Of a stretch of 64,000 bases of DNA, positions 26,671 to 36,554 are shown one piece after another (the stretch's first letter is position 1; every line of letters begins with the position of its first letter). The notes under the pieces were generated by a model. It saw only the letters and a program-made list of their open reading frames with translations. It was not told the DNA's origin and did not search any database. Origin of the DNA: Robinsoniella peoriensis (GTDB lineage Bacteria > Bacillota > Clostridia > Lachnospirales > Lachnospiraceae); the NCBI RefSeq assembly GCF_042680125.1, contig NZ_JBHTNY010000005.1; one strand, given 5' to 3'. Position numbers and translations under genes: made by a program.

Positions 26671-27891
26671 ATGCGTATATTACACACCGCCGACTGGCAT
26701 CTGGGTAAAAATCTGGAGGGCAGAAGCCGGCTGGATGAACAGGAACTGTTCCTGGAAGATTTTGTGAAAATAGTAGAAGAAAATAACCCGGATCTTGTGT
26801 TGATTGCGGGTGATATCTATGATTCCGCCAACCCGTCCGCCCGTGCTGAGAAGCTTTTTTACGATACCTTGAAAAGGATATCAGGTCAGGGTAAAAGGAT
26901 AACGGTGGTCATTGCAGGAAACCATGATAATCCACAGCGGCTTGTAGCAGCGACGCCTCTGGCTATGGATCATGGTATTATTATGGTGGGTACGCCAAAA
27001 ACGGTGATTTCTCCGGGGCGGTATGGACAACATCAGGTGACGGAATCCAATGAGGGATATGTAGAGATCGATCTGGGTGCGGAAAGGGCGGTAATACTGA
27101 CGATTCCGTTTCCAAGTGAAAAGAGATTAAATGAAGTGCTCTATGGAGATATGGATACGGATGAGCAGCGGCTGCTTACCTATGGGGATCGGATGAAGCA
27201 GCTTTTCAACTCTCTGGAAGGACATTTTCGGGAAGATACGGTAAATCTTATCGTATCTCATTTGTTTGTCATGAACAGTGTGGAAGGCGGGTCAGAGCGA
27301 AGCATTCAATTGGGCGGCAGTTATATCGTAGGCGGGGATATTTTCCCTGAAAAGGCCCAGTACATTGCGCTGGGACATATTCACAAACCGCAGGTAGTGC
27401 CGGGAAACCACATTGCACGTTACAGCGGGGCACCCCTCCAATATCACAGAGGGGAAGAGATCTATCAGAAGCAGGTGCTTTTGGTGGATGTAAGTGCCCA
27501 TGGAGAAGCAAAGATCACGTCGATTCCTCTGAAACAGTATAAGCCCATTGAAGTATGGCGCTGCAAAAGTGTAACGGATGCGATTTCCCTGTGCCAGGAT
27601 AATGCAGAGAAAGTCTGCTGGGTTTATCTGGAGATTGAAACGGGACGGGCGATTCTGGAAGATGAGATCAAACAGATGAAACAGTTAAAGGAAGATATCC
27701 TGGAGATACATCCCATTTTTCCGGAGACCCAAAGAGAAGAGGGTGAATACCGGTTTCGGGAGAGGCCGTTTCATGAGCTGTTCCAGGAATTTTATCTCCA
27801 TGAACGGGGTGTTCCGGCTCCGGAGGAAACCATGGAGGTATTGCTGGGGTTATTGGGAAAGGATGTGGAACATGAGACCGATCAGACTTAA
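26671..27891 (+). CDS. sbcD: exonuclease subunit SbcD (Mre11-like)
   Basis: The 406-residue calcineurin-like phosphoesterase has all nuclease motifs: HTADWHLGK, AGDIYDSANPS, AGNHDNPQR, VSHLFV and ALGHIHKPQ. With SbcC it cleaves DNA hairpins and protein-blocked ends and helps repair replication forks. ATG 26671 follows AAGGAGGG. The ORF extends upstream, but the family N-terminus is MRILHTADWHLG. It overlaps sbcC by 20 bases. Confidence 0.95.
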   Translation: MRILHTADWHLGKNLEGRSRLDEQELFLEDFVKIVEENNPDLVLIAGDIYDSANPSARAEKLFYDTLKRISGQGKRITVVIAGNHDNPQRLVAATPLAMDHGIIMVGTPKTVISPGRYGQHQVTESNEGYVEIDLGAERAVILTIPFPSEKRLNEVLYGDMDTDEQRLLTYGDRMKQLFNSLEGHFREDTVNLIVSHLFVMNSVEGGSERSIQLGGSYIVGGDIFPEKAQYIALGHIHKPQVVPGNHIARYSGAPLQYHRGEEIYQKQVLLVDVSAHGEAKITSIPLKQYKPIEVWRCKSVTDAISLCQDNAEKVCWVYLEIETGRAILEDEIKQMKQLKEDILEIHPIFPETQREEGEYRFRERPFHELFQEFYLHERGVPAPEETMEVLLGLLGKDVEHETDQT

Positions 27892-30800
27892 GATACGGGG
27901 ACTGAACAGCTTTGTTGAAGAACAGACAATTGATTTTACGGAGCTTGCCAAGCGTGGCTTCTTTGGAATCTTCGGTCCTACGGGAAGCGGAAAATCTACC
28001 ATACTGGACGGGATGATTATGGCATTGTACGGAATAAAAGCCATGTCCCGGGGAACAAATGAATTTATTAACAAGAACTGCCAGAGCGCTTCTGTCAGCT
28101 ATGAATTTCAGGTTACCGGTGTCAGGGCAAAGCGCTACCGGGTAGAACGGGAATTTAAGCTGACTACCCAGGGAACGAAAGCCGGGAAATGTAAACTGGT
28201 GGATGTTACAGAGGAAGAATTAATATTAGAGGATACCGTGAAAGGAGTGGATCGTGCCTGTGCGGATATTATCGGACTGACTGCTGATGATTTTATGCGG
28301 ACAGTTGTACTTCCACAGGGGAAATTCAGTGAATTCCTAAAAGTCAGCGGGAAGGACAGAAGAGAAATTCTGGAGCGCCTGTTCCGTCTGGAAGAATACG
28401 GTAAAGGGTTGGAGGAAAAGCTGAACAGTGCCTTGAATGAGGAGAGGGCAAAACGGTCGAATATCCAGGGTCAGATGGAGGCCTATGTTCTTGCCAGTGA
28501 AGAACTGCTGGAGCAGCGCAGCAGGCAGCTGGAAGAGGGAAAGCAGCTTCTGGCTAAGACAGAACAGGAGTTTCGGATTACGGGGGAAACGTACCAGGAA
28601 TTTCTGACAGTCCGTTTTTTAATGAAAGAGCGGGAGGTGCATGAACAAAGGCTTGGTGAACTGACAAAACAGTCAGAAAAAATAGCCCTGCGGGAAGAAA
28701 AACGGAAAGCTGCAGACCGAGCCAGGGGTATAGCGCCCATGCTGGTATCTTATGAGGAACTGGCAAGACAGGAAAGAATGCTGCAGGATCAGATCCGGGA
28801 GTGGGAGCTCCGGCTGGAAGAGACGAATGCAAGGAAAAAGGAGAAAGAATTATCATTTCAGAATATTGCAAGGCAGAGGGAAGAGCAGGAAAGCGGCATC
28901 CGCTTAAAGCTGCAGAGTGCCAAAGAGGCATGGGAGCAGTGGAAAGAACTTCCGGGCATGCAGCAGCAGCAGCAGGAGCTTCAAAAGAAGTTGTCTATGC
29001 AGCAGGAACAGTTGAAAGATCTTGAAAAGAAACAGGAACATCTGATTCAGGAGGAAATAACAGAAAGCCAGAATATTCATAAACTGGAAACGAGCCTTCT
29101 GGAGTTAAAAGTAACGGCAGATTACCGGGATCAGATTGAATATGGTATTCATCAGAGTGAATCCGTAAATAAATCTAAAAAGGATCTGAACAGCCAGGAA
29201 AATAAGCGGACAGCCGGCATCAAAAAACTTCAGAAAGAAGAAGTTACTGCAAATGAATTCTCCGAAAAATTAGAGGAAAAATTCAGGGAAAGACAGCAGA
29301 TTACGGAACAGTTAACAAAATTAAAGCAAGGTATCAGAGACAGGCAGATAGCACTCCTTCGCAAAGAACTGAAGGAAGGAGAGCCCTGTCCTGTATGCGG
29401 TGGGAGACACCATGAGTGGGGAAAAGACACTGAACAGACAGATGGCTTTCAGCCGGGTGAAGAAAACCAGGTAGAAAATCTGGAGGAAATGCTGGAAACA
29501 TGCAATGCTGAAATCCAAATGCTGGAGCGGAAAAAGGACAGCCAGGCAGGTATTATAAATCTTCTGTCCCGCCAGCAGGAGGAACTGCAGGCAGAGATTA
29601 AAATAGCCGGGACTGACTGGGAAAATCAGAATGCCTTATTACTGGATTTGCAGTCACAAACGGGGATACTGGATTTTAAAGAGGAAAAGAAAAGGATTCA
29701 GGGCCTTGACAAAGACAGGGAAGAAAGAGAAGAACAGCTGCAAAGGGCAAGGCAGTCACTGAGTGATAACCGGGATTTACAGAAGAATATCCAGGCAAAT
29801 ATTAGTACAGGTAAAGAAGCTGCAAATAAAATACAGCTGGAGCTGATACCTCTTGAGAGCAGTATTCGGGAGAAGAAAAGGCAGGTTGCAGAAAAAATCG
29901 GAAATGAAATGAATCCGGAAGCCTGTGTAACATTACTGGAAAAAGAACTTTCTTCACTGCTGGAGAAATACGAGAGATACAGACTGGAATTTCTACAGGC
30001 AACGGAGGAAAGCCAGTCGATAAAGCAGCAGTCAGATCAATTGCTTGGGCAGCTTGAAGGTAATAAGAATGCCCGTGTGAAATCGGAGGAGAGCTTAAAG
30101 CAAGAGATGGCCCGTCTGAACTTTGCAGATATGGAAGAAGTGAAAAATGCTGTTTTAGACAAAAAGCAATATCAGGAGTTTGAAAAGTCTATTGATAATC
30201 ATTATAATGAATTAAGAGAGTGTTCTTTGAAGATAAAGGAAACCGGTGAAAAGCTGGGTGGAAGAGCTGTATCGGAAGCAGAAATAAAAGAATTAAATGT
30301 GAAGTGCCAGGGGCTTGAAGCTGCGCTGAACAAACAAAAGGAGCAGCTGGGTGAATGGAAACAACAGGTGAAAAGTATTAAGGGCAATCTGGAGAAAAAG
30401 AAGAAGCTCAGGGAAGAACTGGATGCCGTGGAGCATCAGATCAGTATTCTGGAGGATTTAAAAGGGGTCAGCCGGGGAAAACGGTTTGTGGAATATATGG
30501 CGGCAGAGCGCCTGAAGTATATTTCCAGAAGTGCATCCAGACGGCTGTCAGAGATTACAAACGGTAATTATGAGCTGGAAACGAATATGGAAGGAGAATT
30601 TGTGATTCGGGACAATAAAAACGGCGGGGTGTTAAGAGCTCCGGCAACCCTTTCCGGCGGAGAGACATTTGTGACTTCTTTGGCGCTTGCCTTATCCCTG
30701 TCCGAAGAAATCCAGCTTAAGGGAACAGCGCCGCTGGAACTGTTTTTCCTGGATGAAGGATTTGGTTCCCTGGACGAGAATCTTCTGGATGTAGTTATGA

Positions 30801-30949
30801 CATCCCTGGAGCGGATTCACAATGAACATCTGAAAGTAGGAATCATCTCTCATGTGGAATCAGTAAAGGCAAGGGTTCCGGTACGGCTGATTGTCAGTCC
30901 GGCACAAAGCGGTATCAGCGGAACTAAAGTGGAGATAGAGCATGTGTAA
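27872..30949 (+). CDS. sbcC: exonuclease subunit SbcC (Rad50-like)
   Basis: The 1025-residue SMC-like ATPase has Walker A FGPTGSGKST near the N-terminus. Two long coiled coils flank a zinc-hook motif CPVCGGRHH (about residue 506). The C-terminal half has the signature LSGGETF and Walker B LFFLDEGFGSLD. It forms the DNA-holding part of SbcCD. The start at 27872 (MRPIRLKIRGLNSF) lies inside sbcD, showing translational coupling. Confidence 0.95.
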   Translation: MRPIRLKIRGLNSFVEEQTIDFTELAKRGFFGIFGPTGSGKSTILDGMIMALYGIKAMSRGTNEFINKNCQSASVSYEFQVTGVRAKRYRVEREFKLTTQGTKAGKCKLVDVTEEELILEDTVKGVDRACADIIGLTADDFMRTVVLPQGKFSEFLKVSGKDRREILERLFRLEEYGKGLEEKLNSALNEERAKRSNIQGQMEAYVLASEELLEQRSRQLEEGKQLLAKTEQEFRITGETYQEFLTVRFLMKEREVHEQRLGELTKQSEKIALREEKRKAADRARGIAPMLVSYEELARQERMLQDQIREWELRLEETNARKKEKELSFQNIARQREEQESGIRLKLQSAKEAWEQWKELPGMQQQQQELQKKLSMQQEQLKDLEKKQEHLIQEEITESQNIHKLETSLLELKVTADYRDQIEYGIHQSESVNKSKKDLNSQENKRTAGIKKLQKEEVTANEFSEKLEEKFRERQQITEQLTKLKQGIRDRQIALLRKELKEGEPCPVCGGRHHEWGKDTEQTDGFQPGEENQVENLEEMLETCNAEIQMLERKKDSQAGIINLLSRQQEELQAEIKIAGTDWENQNALLLDLQSQTGILDFKEEKKRIQGLDKDREEREEQLQRARQSLSDNRDLQKNIQANISTGKEAANKIQLELIPLESSIREKKRQVAEKIGNEMNPEACVTLLEKELSSLLEKYERYRLEFLQATEESQSIKQQSDQLLGQLEGNKNARVKSEESLKQEMARLNFADMEEVKNAVLDKKQYQEFEKSIDNHYNELRECSLKIKETGEKLGGRAVSEAEIKELNVKCQGLEAALNKQKEQLGEWKQQVKSIKGNLEKKKKLREELDAVEHQISILEDLKGVSRGKRFVEYMAAERLKYISRSASRRLSEITNGNYELETNMEGEFVIRDNKNGGVLRAPATLSGGETFVTSLALALSLSEEIQLKGTAPLELFFLDEGFGSLDENLLDVVMTSLERIHNEHLKVGIISHVESVKARVPVRLIVSPAQSGISGTKVEIEHV

Positions 30950-30967
30950 AGGAAGAAGGAGCATAGT

Positions 30968-32410
30968 ATGAAGGCATATTTAAGAAGACACTGGCTTATC
31001 ATTACTATCATAGCCATTATTTTATATCTCGTAATCGGAATGCTGGCACCTTTTCTGGAAATGAAAAAAGTCAGTGCAGACTATAAGGCGGGATCCAGTG
31101 CAGATAAATATTATTCCGATACCCTGTCGGTAGACCGGGCATATATTGTGGAAGACAGTATGGATGCTCTGGATGAGCGGATCAGGATGATTGAGCAGGC
31201 AAAGGAGCGGATTATTTTATCCACCTTTGATATGCGTCCGGGATACAGCACAAGAGATATACTGGCGATGATCTTAAATGCGGCAGACCGTGGGGTGAAA
31301 GTTCAGATTCTGGTAGATGGAATCAGCGGCTTAATCCGAATGGAGGGAAAAGAGCTTTTTTATGCGGTTTCCAGTCATCCCAATATTGAGGTGCGCATTT
31401 ATAATATGCCAAACCCGGTAAAGCCCTGGACATTTCATGGAAGAATGCATGATAAATATTTGATTGTTGACGATCAGTATTACCTTTTAGGCGGCAGAAA
31501 TACATTTGACTATTTCCTTGGAAGCTATATCGAAGATGACAAGAGCCTGGATCGGGAAGTTTTTATTTATAATACAGCGGCAGGGACGGACCGGACTAAG
31601 GAAAGTTCCCTGTTTGAACTGGAGTCCTATTTTAATGAAATGTGGGATTACAAGTACTGCAGAGTCTTTCATTCCGACAGCAGGCTTCAGGAAAAAGACG
31701 GTGTAAAGGCCGAGGTGGATTTCTTAAAACAGCATTACCGGGAAATAAAAAAAGAAAAACCGGAGTTATTTGTTAAAGATGATTATTTTGATAAGGTGAC
31801 GGTTCCCACTAATAAGGCAACACTGGTTTCCAACCCCAAAGATATCTATGGAAAAGAACCCACTGCATGGTATGAAATGCAGCAATTGATGGCACATGCA
31901 AAAGAGCGGGTGGTATTACATACCCCATACGCTGTCTTAAGTAACGATATGTACCAGGGAATGAAAGAAATCAGTGAAACCGGCGTTGATTTCACCATGC
32001 TGATCAATTCGGTGGAAAACGGTGATAATATTGTTGCTTCATCGGATTATCTGAAAAATAAAGGAAAGATCATTGATACCGGAGTGCAGATCTATGAATA
32101 TGACGGGGGTGAGTCTTATCATGGGAAATCCATCTTAATTGATGATGATATCTCGATTGTAGGATCTTATAATCTGGATCTTCGAAGCACTTATGTGGAT
32201 ACGGAATTGATGCTGGTTGTAGACAGCAAAGAGCTGAACAAACAATTAGAGGGTTATATGGACAAACTGCAGCAGGATGCCAGAAAAGTCATAGATGAAG
32301 ATATTTATGAGACACCCGCACATGTAAAAGTGGCGGAGGTTCCTTTTATTAAGAAAGTGATCTGGAAGGTGCTGGGAGTAGTTCTGGGACCCTTCCGCGT
32401 GATGATCTGA
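30968..32410 (+). CDS. phospholipase D/cardiolipin synthase-like membrane protein
   Basis: The 480-residue protein has an N-terminal membrane helix (LIITIIAIILYLVIGMLAPF) and two PLD (HKD) motifs: HDKYLIVDDQYYLLGGRN and HGKSILIDDDISIVGSYN. Enzymes of this type transfer or hydrolyse phosphatidyl groups, often as cardiolipin synthases or lipid-modifying phosphodiesterases. The single N-terminal helix and length are close to cardiolipin synthases, but the exact reaction is uncertain. The gene follows sbcC by 18 bases and may be cotranscribed. It ends at the terminator 32424-32476. Confidence 0.85.
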   Translation: MKAYLRRHWLIITIIAIILYLVIGMLAPFLEMKKVSADYKAGSSADKYYSDTLSVDRAYIVEDSMDALDERIRMIEQAKERIILSTFDMRPGYSTRDILAMILNAADRGVKVQILVDGISGLIRMEGKELFYAVSSHPNIEVRIYNMPNPVKPWTFHGRMHDKYLIVDDQYYLLGGRNTFDYFLGSYIEDDKSLDREVFIYNTAAGTDRTKESSLFELESYFNEMWDYKYCRVFHSDSRLQEKDGVKAEVDFLKQHYREIKKEKPELFVKDDYFDKVTVPTNKATLVSNPKDIYGKEPTAWYEMQQLMAHAKERVVLHTPYAVLSNDMYQGMKEISETGVDFTMLINSVENGDNIVASSDYLKNKGKIIDTGVQIYEYDGGESYHGKSILIDDDISIVGSYNLDLRSTYVDTELMLVVDSKELNKQLEGYMDKLQQDARKVIDEDIYETPAHVKVAEVPFIKKVIWKVLGVVLGPFRVMI

Positions 32411-32423
32411 TGCAGGACAAATA

Positions 32424-32476
32424 AGGAGCTGAGTCATAGATGGTTTCCCATCTGTGATTCAGCTCCCTTTCTGTTT
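32424..32476 (+). terminator. intrinsic terminator after the PLD gene
   Basis: A long hairpin (GGAGCTGAGTCATAGATGG with CCATCTGTGATTCAGCTCC) is followed by a T-rich run. It separates the chromosomal operon from the convergent collagen-like gene. Confidence 0.8.
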
Positions 32477-32485
32477 AAAAAGCGA

Positions 32486-33640
32486 TTATGATAACTGTAC
32501 GATCGATACTGCACCATGTGGAGCAGCAGCTGTCAGAGAGGCATTAAATAAAAAGCTCAGTGTTGTAGCTGCAGTGGCGTTAATAAGGAAAGTTCCCGAT
32601 ACGCCAGGGTTTGTCGCAGATAGCGTGGAAGTACTGTTTGTCACAAAGTCGGCCTGTGCAGCACCGTTTACCTGCGGTGTTACTCCGATAAATCCAGCTA
32701 AAGCTACCGTGGCGTTCACAATATAGGATACGGAATAAACATGACCTGCTGCTAACTGAAACGTAGTAGTAGTAGGTGCGGTGATGTTGGTGCCGTTATT
32801 GAAAACAACACCAAACGCAATCGCTGCATTATTTGTTAAAGATGAAGAGGTTACCGTATATCTTGCATTTGTCTGGGTAGGAGAAGGTCCGGTAGCACCC
32901 GTAGCACCAGTTGCGCCTGCAGCGCCGGTAGCGCCGGTATTTCCATTTGTTCCTGCGGTTCCGGTTGGCCCCGTGGCACCAACGGCGCCCGTCGGTCCGG
33001 TGGCTCCGTTTGCTCCGGTAGCGCCGGTAGCCCCGGTAGCGCCTGCAGGACCATCTGCCCCGGTCGGCCCGGTGGGACCTACTGCGCCGGTAGCCCCGGT
33101 ACTTCCCGTAGCTCCTGCCTGGCCTGCAGCGCCGGTAGGCCCAGTGATTCCATTAGCGCCGGTAGCCCCTGTTGCTCCCGTAGCACCGGCGGTGCCATCA
33201 GCCCCGGTCGGTCCGGTGGCACCAATAGGTCCGGTAGCCCCGGTGATTCCATTAGCGCCGGTAGCCCCGGTAGCGCCGGTCGGTCCGTCCGCTCCGTCAG
33301 CGCCGGTAGCCCCGGTAGCGCCCGTAACACCGGTAACCCCATCAGCCCCGGTAGCGCCGGTAGGTCCGACTGCGCCGGTAGCGCCTGTATCGCCGGTAAT
33401 TCCAGTGGCCCCGGTACTTCCGGTAGCGCCGGTAACTCCGGTAGCTCCGCCAGCGCCTGTGGCTCCGGTAGGTCCTGTGGCGCCAGTTTCGCCTGCAGGT
33501 CCTGTATTCCCGGTCGGTCCGGTAGCGCCCACAGCGCCATCAGCACCGGTGGCCCCGGCAGTTCCTGTGGGTCCGGTAGCTCCGTCTGCGCCCGTATTAC
33601 CAGTAGGCCCGGTAGGTACTCCCGGATTTGTACAACACAA
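32486..33640 (-). CDS. collagen-like protein, C-terminal part of a gene split by an inserted element
   Basis: The open frame of 384 codons consists of about 240 residues of Gly-X-Y triplets, mostly GATGPTG types. A hydrophobic beta-rich C-terminal domain follows (SSSLTNNAAIAFGVVFNNGT, then AGHVYSVSYIVNATVALAGF), similar in type to BclA-like exosporium trimerisation domains. There is no ribosome site and no good start: the frame simply opens after the recombinase stop at 33643-33641, with TTG as the first codon. Only the part up to 33616 seems to belong to the collagen gene, and the first eight codons or so lie in the element end. Its missing 5' portion is at 45381-46396. It may be a spore or cell-surface protein. 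Confidence 0.8.
   Translation of the reverse strand: MCCTNPGVPTGPTGNTGADGATGPTGTAGATGADGAVGATGPTGNTGPAGETGATGPTGATGAGGATGVTGATGSTGATGITGDTGATGAVGPTGATGADGVTGVTGATGATGADGADGPTGATGATGANGITGATGPIGATGPTGADGTAGATGATGATGANGITGPTGAAGQAGATGSTGATGAVGPTGPTGADGPAGATGATGATGANGATGPTGAVGATGPTGTAGTNGNTGATGAAGATGATGATGPSPTQTNARYTVTSSSLTNNAAIAFGVVFNNGTNITAPTTTTFQLAAGHVYSVSYIVNATVALAGFIGVTPQVNGAAQADFVTNSTSTLSATNPGVSGTFLINATAATTLSFLFNASLTAAAPHGAVSIVQLS
33609..33636. other. attachment-site junction, integrase-proximal end of the 11.8-kb element
   Basis: CCGGTAGG at 33609-33616 is followed by a 20-base arm ending in GATTTGTACAAC (33617-33636). The arm is an inverted match (16 of 20) of the arm at 45361-45380, as in a serine-integrase attP. 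The bases left of it are collagen coding sequence. Confidence 0.75.
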
Positions 33641-35065
33641 TCAAAAATAATTGAATTCAACAGATACGATTTCATTTTTTTGGTTCACATTAATTTTTTT
33701 AATAATATGATGCCAGAAACGCTGCTTTCCCTGCCTGCCCAGCCTTCTATAGATTTCATGAAAACCGCAGTTTATAACAGTTTCTAATTCGGACAGTTCC
33801 TTTTTTTGTTGCGTTATAGTGGAGAGGGACTCTGTTTCATGCAGTTGCCGGGTCAGATCGCTATATTCATTTTCATATTTTTCCAGACTGATTCGGCTTT
33901 TTTGAAAGAGAAAATTTAATCGTTCTATTTCCTTTTTTATTTTATCCGGATTACCAATTGGTTTTGATTTTTTTACTTCATTAATTCTAATACATCTGGT
34001 TTTGTATCTGGCATATTCCTTAAGTAAGTATTCCAGTAAATAATTTTCTATTTTAATTTCATTCAGCGGGTTAATCTTGTGCAGTTTATTATTTGTTCCA
34101 TAGGAGCAGCGGTAGTAAATATATGTTTTTCTGGCACCAGTTTTTTTATACAGAACTCTAGTAGAATAGGATGCAGACAATGATCTTCCGCAATAGGGGC
34201 ATTTAATCAATCCAGTAAAAAGGTATACTCTTTCTCCGGTTGGCTTTCTTACATTCCGGTTTGCTGCTTTCTGAATCATATCCCATGTTTGGGATGAAAA
34301 GTAGGGTTCACAGTATGTGGTGTTATCTCTGTATTTTCCAATATAGAATTCACTTTTCAACATACTGTTCATGATATCATAGGTAAAGGTTTCATCAAAA
34401 TTTGTGCGGATGTGTTCAGCCGTGGAGCGTTTGCTTTGCGACATCAGAAAAAATCGTGCCCATTCATGGACAATTGCCTCTTTTTCTTTATCAATTACCA
34501 TTTTCTTAATTCCATTTATGTTTTGTGATGTATATCCATAGGGCATGGAGCATTTTCCAAATATTAATTTGCCCTGGGAGATGGAAGCTTCATTTACAAA
34601 TTTTATTCTTTCGGATGTGGTATCCACCTCATTTTGACCGATAGATAACATAATATTCAGATTTAAACGTCCATCCCGGGTATCCAGGTTCATGTTTGGT
34701 TCGGCAACGGCAAACCATTTCACATGGTGTTGGTCTAAAACCTCCTGTACTTTATAAAAGTCGGATACGTTTCGGAACCATCTGTCCATTTTCCAGAATA
34801 ATATTACATCGATCTCGTCTCTTTTTACCGATTCCAGCAGGGCATGGATCGCTTTTCTTTTTTTTAATTCCTTCCTGGCTGTTTTCCCCTCATCCGCATA
34901 TATACCTGCAATTTTATAAGAATTTTTTACGGCATGTTCTTCCAGATACATTCTTTGGGCTTCCAGGGATTTTCCGTGCATTGCCTGTTCGGATGAAGAT
35001 ACCCGGATATAAAGTGCGCAGCGTGTGACAGGCTGGGATGAGTATTCTAATATTTCTGGCAACAT
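33641..35065 (-). CDS. large serine recombinase (integrase of the 11.8-kb element)
   Basis: The 474-residue site-specific recombinase has an N-terminal resolvase domain (CALYIRVSSSEQ, with the catalytic Ser in YIRVS; then DVILFWKMDRWFRN). A recombinase domain follows, then a zinc-ribbon CPYCGRSLSASY with a second pair near YYRCSYG. A C-terminal coiled coil (IKKEIERLNFLFQKSRISLE, then YENEYSDLTRQL) completes it. This is the architecture of integrases that insert or excise elements between attP and attB. ATG 35065 follows AAGGAGGG. The gene ends about 25 bases from the element junction. Confidence 0.92.
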   Translation of the reverse strand: MLPEILEYSSQPVTRCALYIRVSSSEQAMHGKSLEAQRMYLEEHAVKNSYKIAGIYADEGKTARKELKKRKAIHALLESVKRDEIDVILFWKMDRWFRNVSDFYKVQEVLDQHHVKWFAVAEPNMNLDTRDGRLNLNIMLSIGQNEVDTTSERIKFVNEASISQGKLIFGKCSMPYGYTSQNINGIKKMVIDKEKEAIVHEWARFFLMSQSKRSTAEHIRTNFDETFTYDIMNSMLKSEFYIGKYRDNTTYCEPYFSSQTWDMIQKAANRNVRKPTGERVYLFTGLIKCPYCGRSLSASYSTRVLYKKTGARKTYIYYRCSYGTNNKLHKINPLNEIKIENYLLEYLLKEYARYKTRCIRINEVKKSKPIGNPDKIKKEIERLNFLFQKSRISLEKYENEYSDLTRQLHETESLSTITQQKKELSELETVINCGFHEIYRRLGRQGKQRFWHHIIKKINVNQKNEIVSVEFNYF

Positions 35066-35192
35066 TTTGTATCCCTCCTTATGTTAAGCAATTTATGAGA
35101 AATGGCAATGGATTATGAGCCCTGATGTGATGTAGCAGGATAAAGGGTGAAGCATAGTTTATATGGATGAGGTACAGAAAGGCTGTAGGAAT

Positions 35193-35393
35193 ATGGAAAA
35201 ACCGGAATATAGAAAACTGGAAGAGGAAGTGACAGGAGCAGAAATGCAAGGAGCAGACCGTTCAGACGAAGAACGGTCAGCTGCAGGTAGGCAGAAAATA
35301 AAACTGCCGGAAGCAGAGAGCGTCTTTCAACTCTTGATTGCGCTTCTGGAAGAGCAGGAGCAGGTAAAGATAGATTATGAACTTCTAAATTAG
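35193..35393 (+). CDS. small hypothetical protein beside the recombinase
   Basis: A 66-residue hydrophilic product (MEKPEYRKLEEEVTGAEMQG, then IKLPEAESVFQLLIALLEEQ) is possible. ATG 35193 has TAGGA at suitable distance. It is divergent from the serine recombinase. The helical C-terminal part could be a small DNA-binding or excision-directionality factor, but no known motif is visible. Coding status is uncertain. Confidence 0.4.
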   Translation: MEKPEYRKLEEEVTGAEMQGADRSDEERSAAGRQKIKLPEAESVFQLLIALLEEQEQVKIDYELLN

Positions 35394-35560
35394 AATACCG
35401 ATACATAAAATGGATGGGATAAGCATATAAGCTGAGATATAGCGATTTTTTTCTTTTAAGTTTCATCAATGTGCACAATAAATGAATTGTATTTCAGGTC
35501 GAAATTTGTTATAATCAATAACAAGATAATTCAGTAAAAAGAAGATCAGGAGGATTTAAT

Positions 35561-36331
35561 ATGTACCGTATTTCGAATTTAACAGAAAATGATGATATTA
35601 ACACACTGGAATCTATGGGACCTTTTACCGTAATAGAGTATGAACGTGATTTAAGCGTAATGCCTTCAGACGCACAGAGAGCATATTTCTGCAATGCAAT
35701 GAATATTCGCAAGAGACAGGTAATCTGTGATATGACCAAAGCCAATATTACACTTCAGGCAGGAGCAATGCAGTGGATGGTTGGTAATGTAAATGCCACA
35801 ACCGGAATTAAAGGCGTGGGTGATTTGTTCAGTAAAGCCGTACGTGGAAAAGTTACCGGTGAATCAGCAATTAAGCCGGAATATACCGGAGACGGCTCCT
35901 TAGTGCTGGAGCCGACTTACAAACATATTTTGCTGATCGATGTGCAGGATTGGAATGGTTCTATTGTATTGGATGACGGTTTATTCCTTGCCTGCGACTC
36001 TAATTTAAAACATAAGGCAGTAATGAGGTCAAATCTTTCTTCAGCGGTAGCCGGCAATGAAGGGCTTTTTAACCTCAGTGTGAATGGTGCCGGTGTGTTA
36101 TGCCTGGAATCTCCGTCTCCCCGGGAAGAACTGATTGAGATTACTTTAAATAATGATGTACTGAAAATTGACGGGAACATGGCGATAGCATGGAGCGGCA
36201 GCCTGGATTTTACAGTTGAGCGTTCCGGAAAAACACTGATCGGTTCAGCTGCATCAGGTGAAGGACTTGTGAATGTTTACCGTGGCACGGGAAAAGTACT
36301 CATGGCACCTGTGGATAAGGGAATTGCTTAA
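35561..36331 (+). CDS. AIM24 family protein
   Basis: The 256-residue soluble protein of the AIM24 (TIGR00266-like) family is glycine-rich beta-type sequence with typical segments: ITLQAGAMQWMVGNVNATTG, KPEYTGDGSLVLEPTYKHIL and a C-terminal GTGKVLMAPVDKG. Members form a TRAP-like double-stranded beta-helix, and their bacterial role is unknown. ATG 35561 follows AGGAGG. It is a single gene closed by the terminator at 36375-36402, within the integrase element. Confidence 0.85.
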   Translation: MYRISNLTENDDINTLESMGPFTVIEYERDLSVMPSDAQRAYFCNAMNIRKRQVICDMTKANITLQAGAMQWMVGNVNATTGIKGVGDLFSKAVRGKVTGESAIKPEYTGDGSLVLEPTYKHILLIDVQDWNGSIVLDDGLFLACDSNLKHKAVMRSNLSSAVAGNEGLFNLSVNGAGVLCLESPSPREELIEITLNNDVLKIDGNMAIAWSGSLDFTVERSGKTLIGSAASGEGLVNVYRGTGKVLMAPVDKGIA

Positions 36332-36374
36332 AGCAAAATGAAAATGAATGAAGAATATAAGAAATATTTTTTAG

Positions 36375-36402
36375 AAAGCACGTCTAAGCGGATGTGCTTT
36401 TT
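36375..36402 (+). terminator. intrinsic terminator after the AIM24 gene
   Basis: AAAGCAC pairs with GTGCTTT around a 12-base loop and is followed by T residues. Confidence 0.7.
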
Positions 36403-36554
36403 ACTTTGCAGAAATTTACCGGACATTACCATTACGTTGTCCGTGGAAATTAAAATTGATACGCGTTATAGAAACGTTATTTTTATATGCTAAGATCATT
36501 TCTGTAATAGACAGGAACATGACTTGGAACTATTACAGGAAAGGATGGTTAGAT

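Noticed and set aside
32880..33610. CRISPR array, suggested by regular short repeats
   Set aside because: The repeats are codon-level Gly-X-Y triplets with no constant repeat-spacer structure and no cas genes.
32781..33650. Long plus-strand frame rich in APVAPVGPVAP over the collagen-like gene
   Set aside because: It is the antisense shadow of Gly-X-Y codons. It has no ribosome site, and the minus-strand frame has a real C-terminal domain.
33600..33700. Stop-codon readthrough making a recombinase-collagen fusion (same frame in both cases)
   Set aside because: The att-like repeats and the in-frame rejoining of the collagen pieces explain the arrangement better. Equal frame in two cases can arise by chance.
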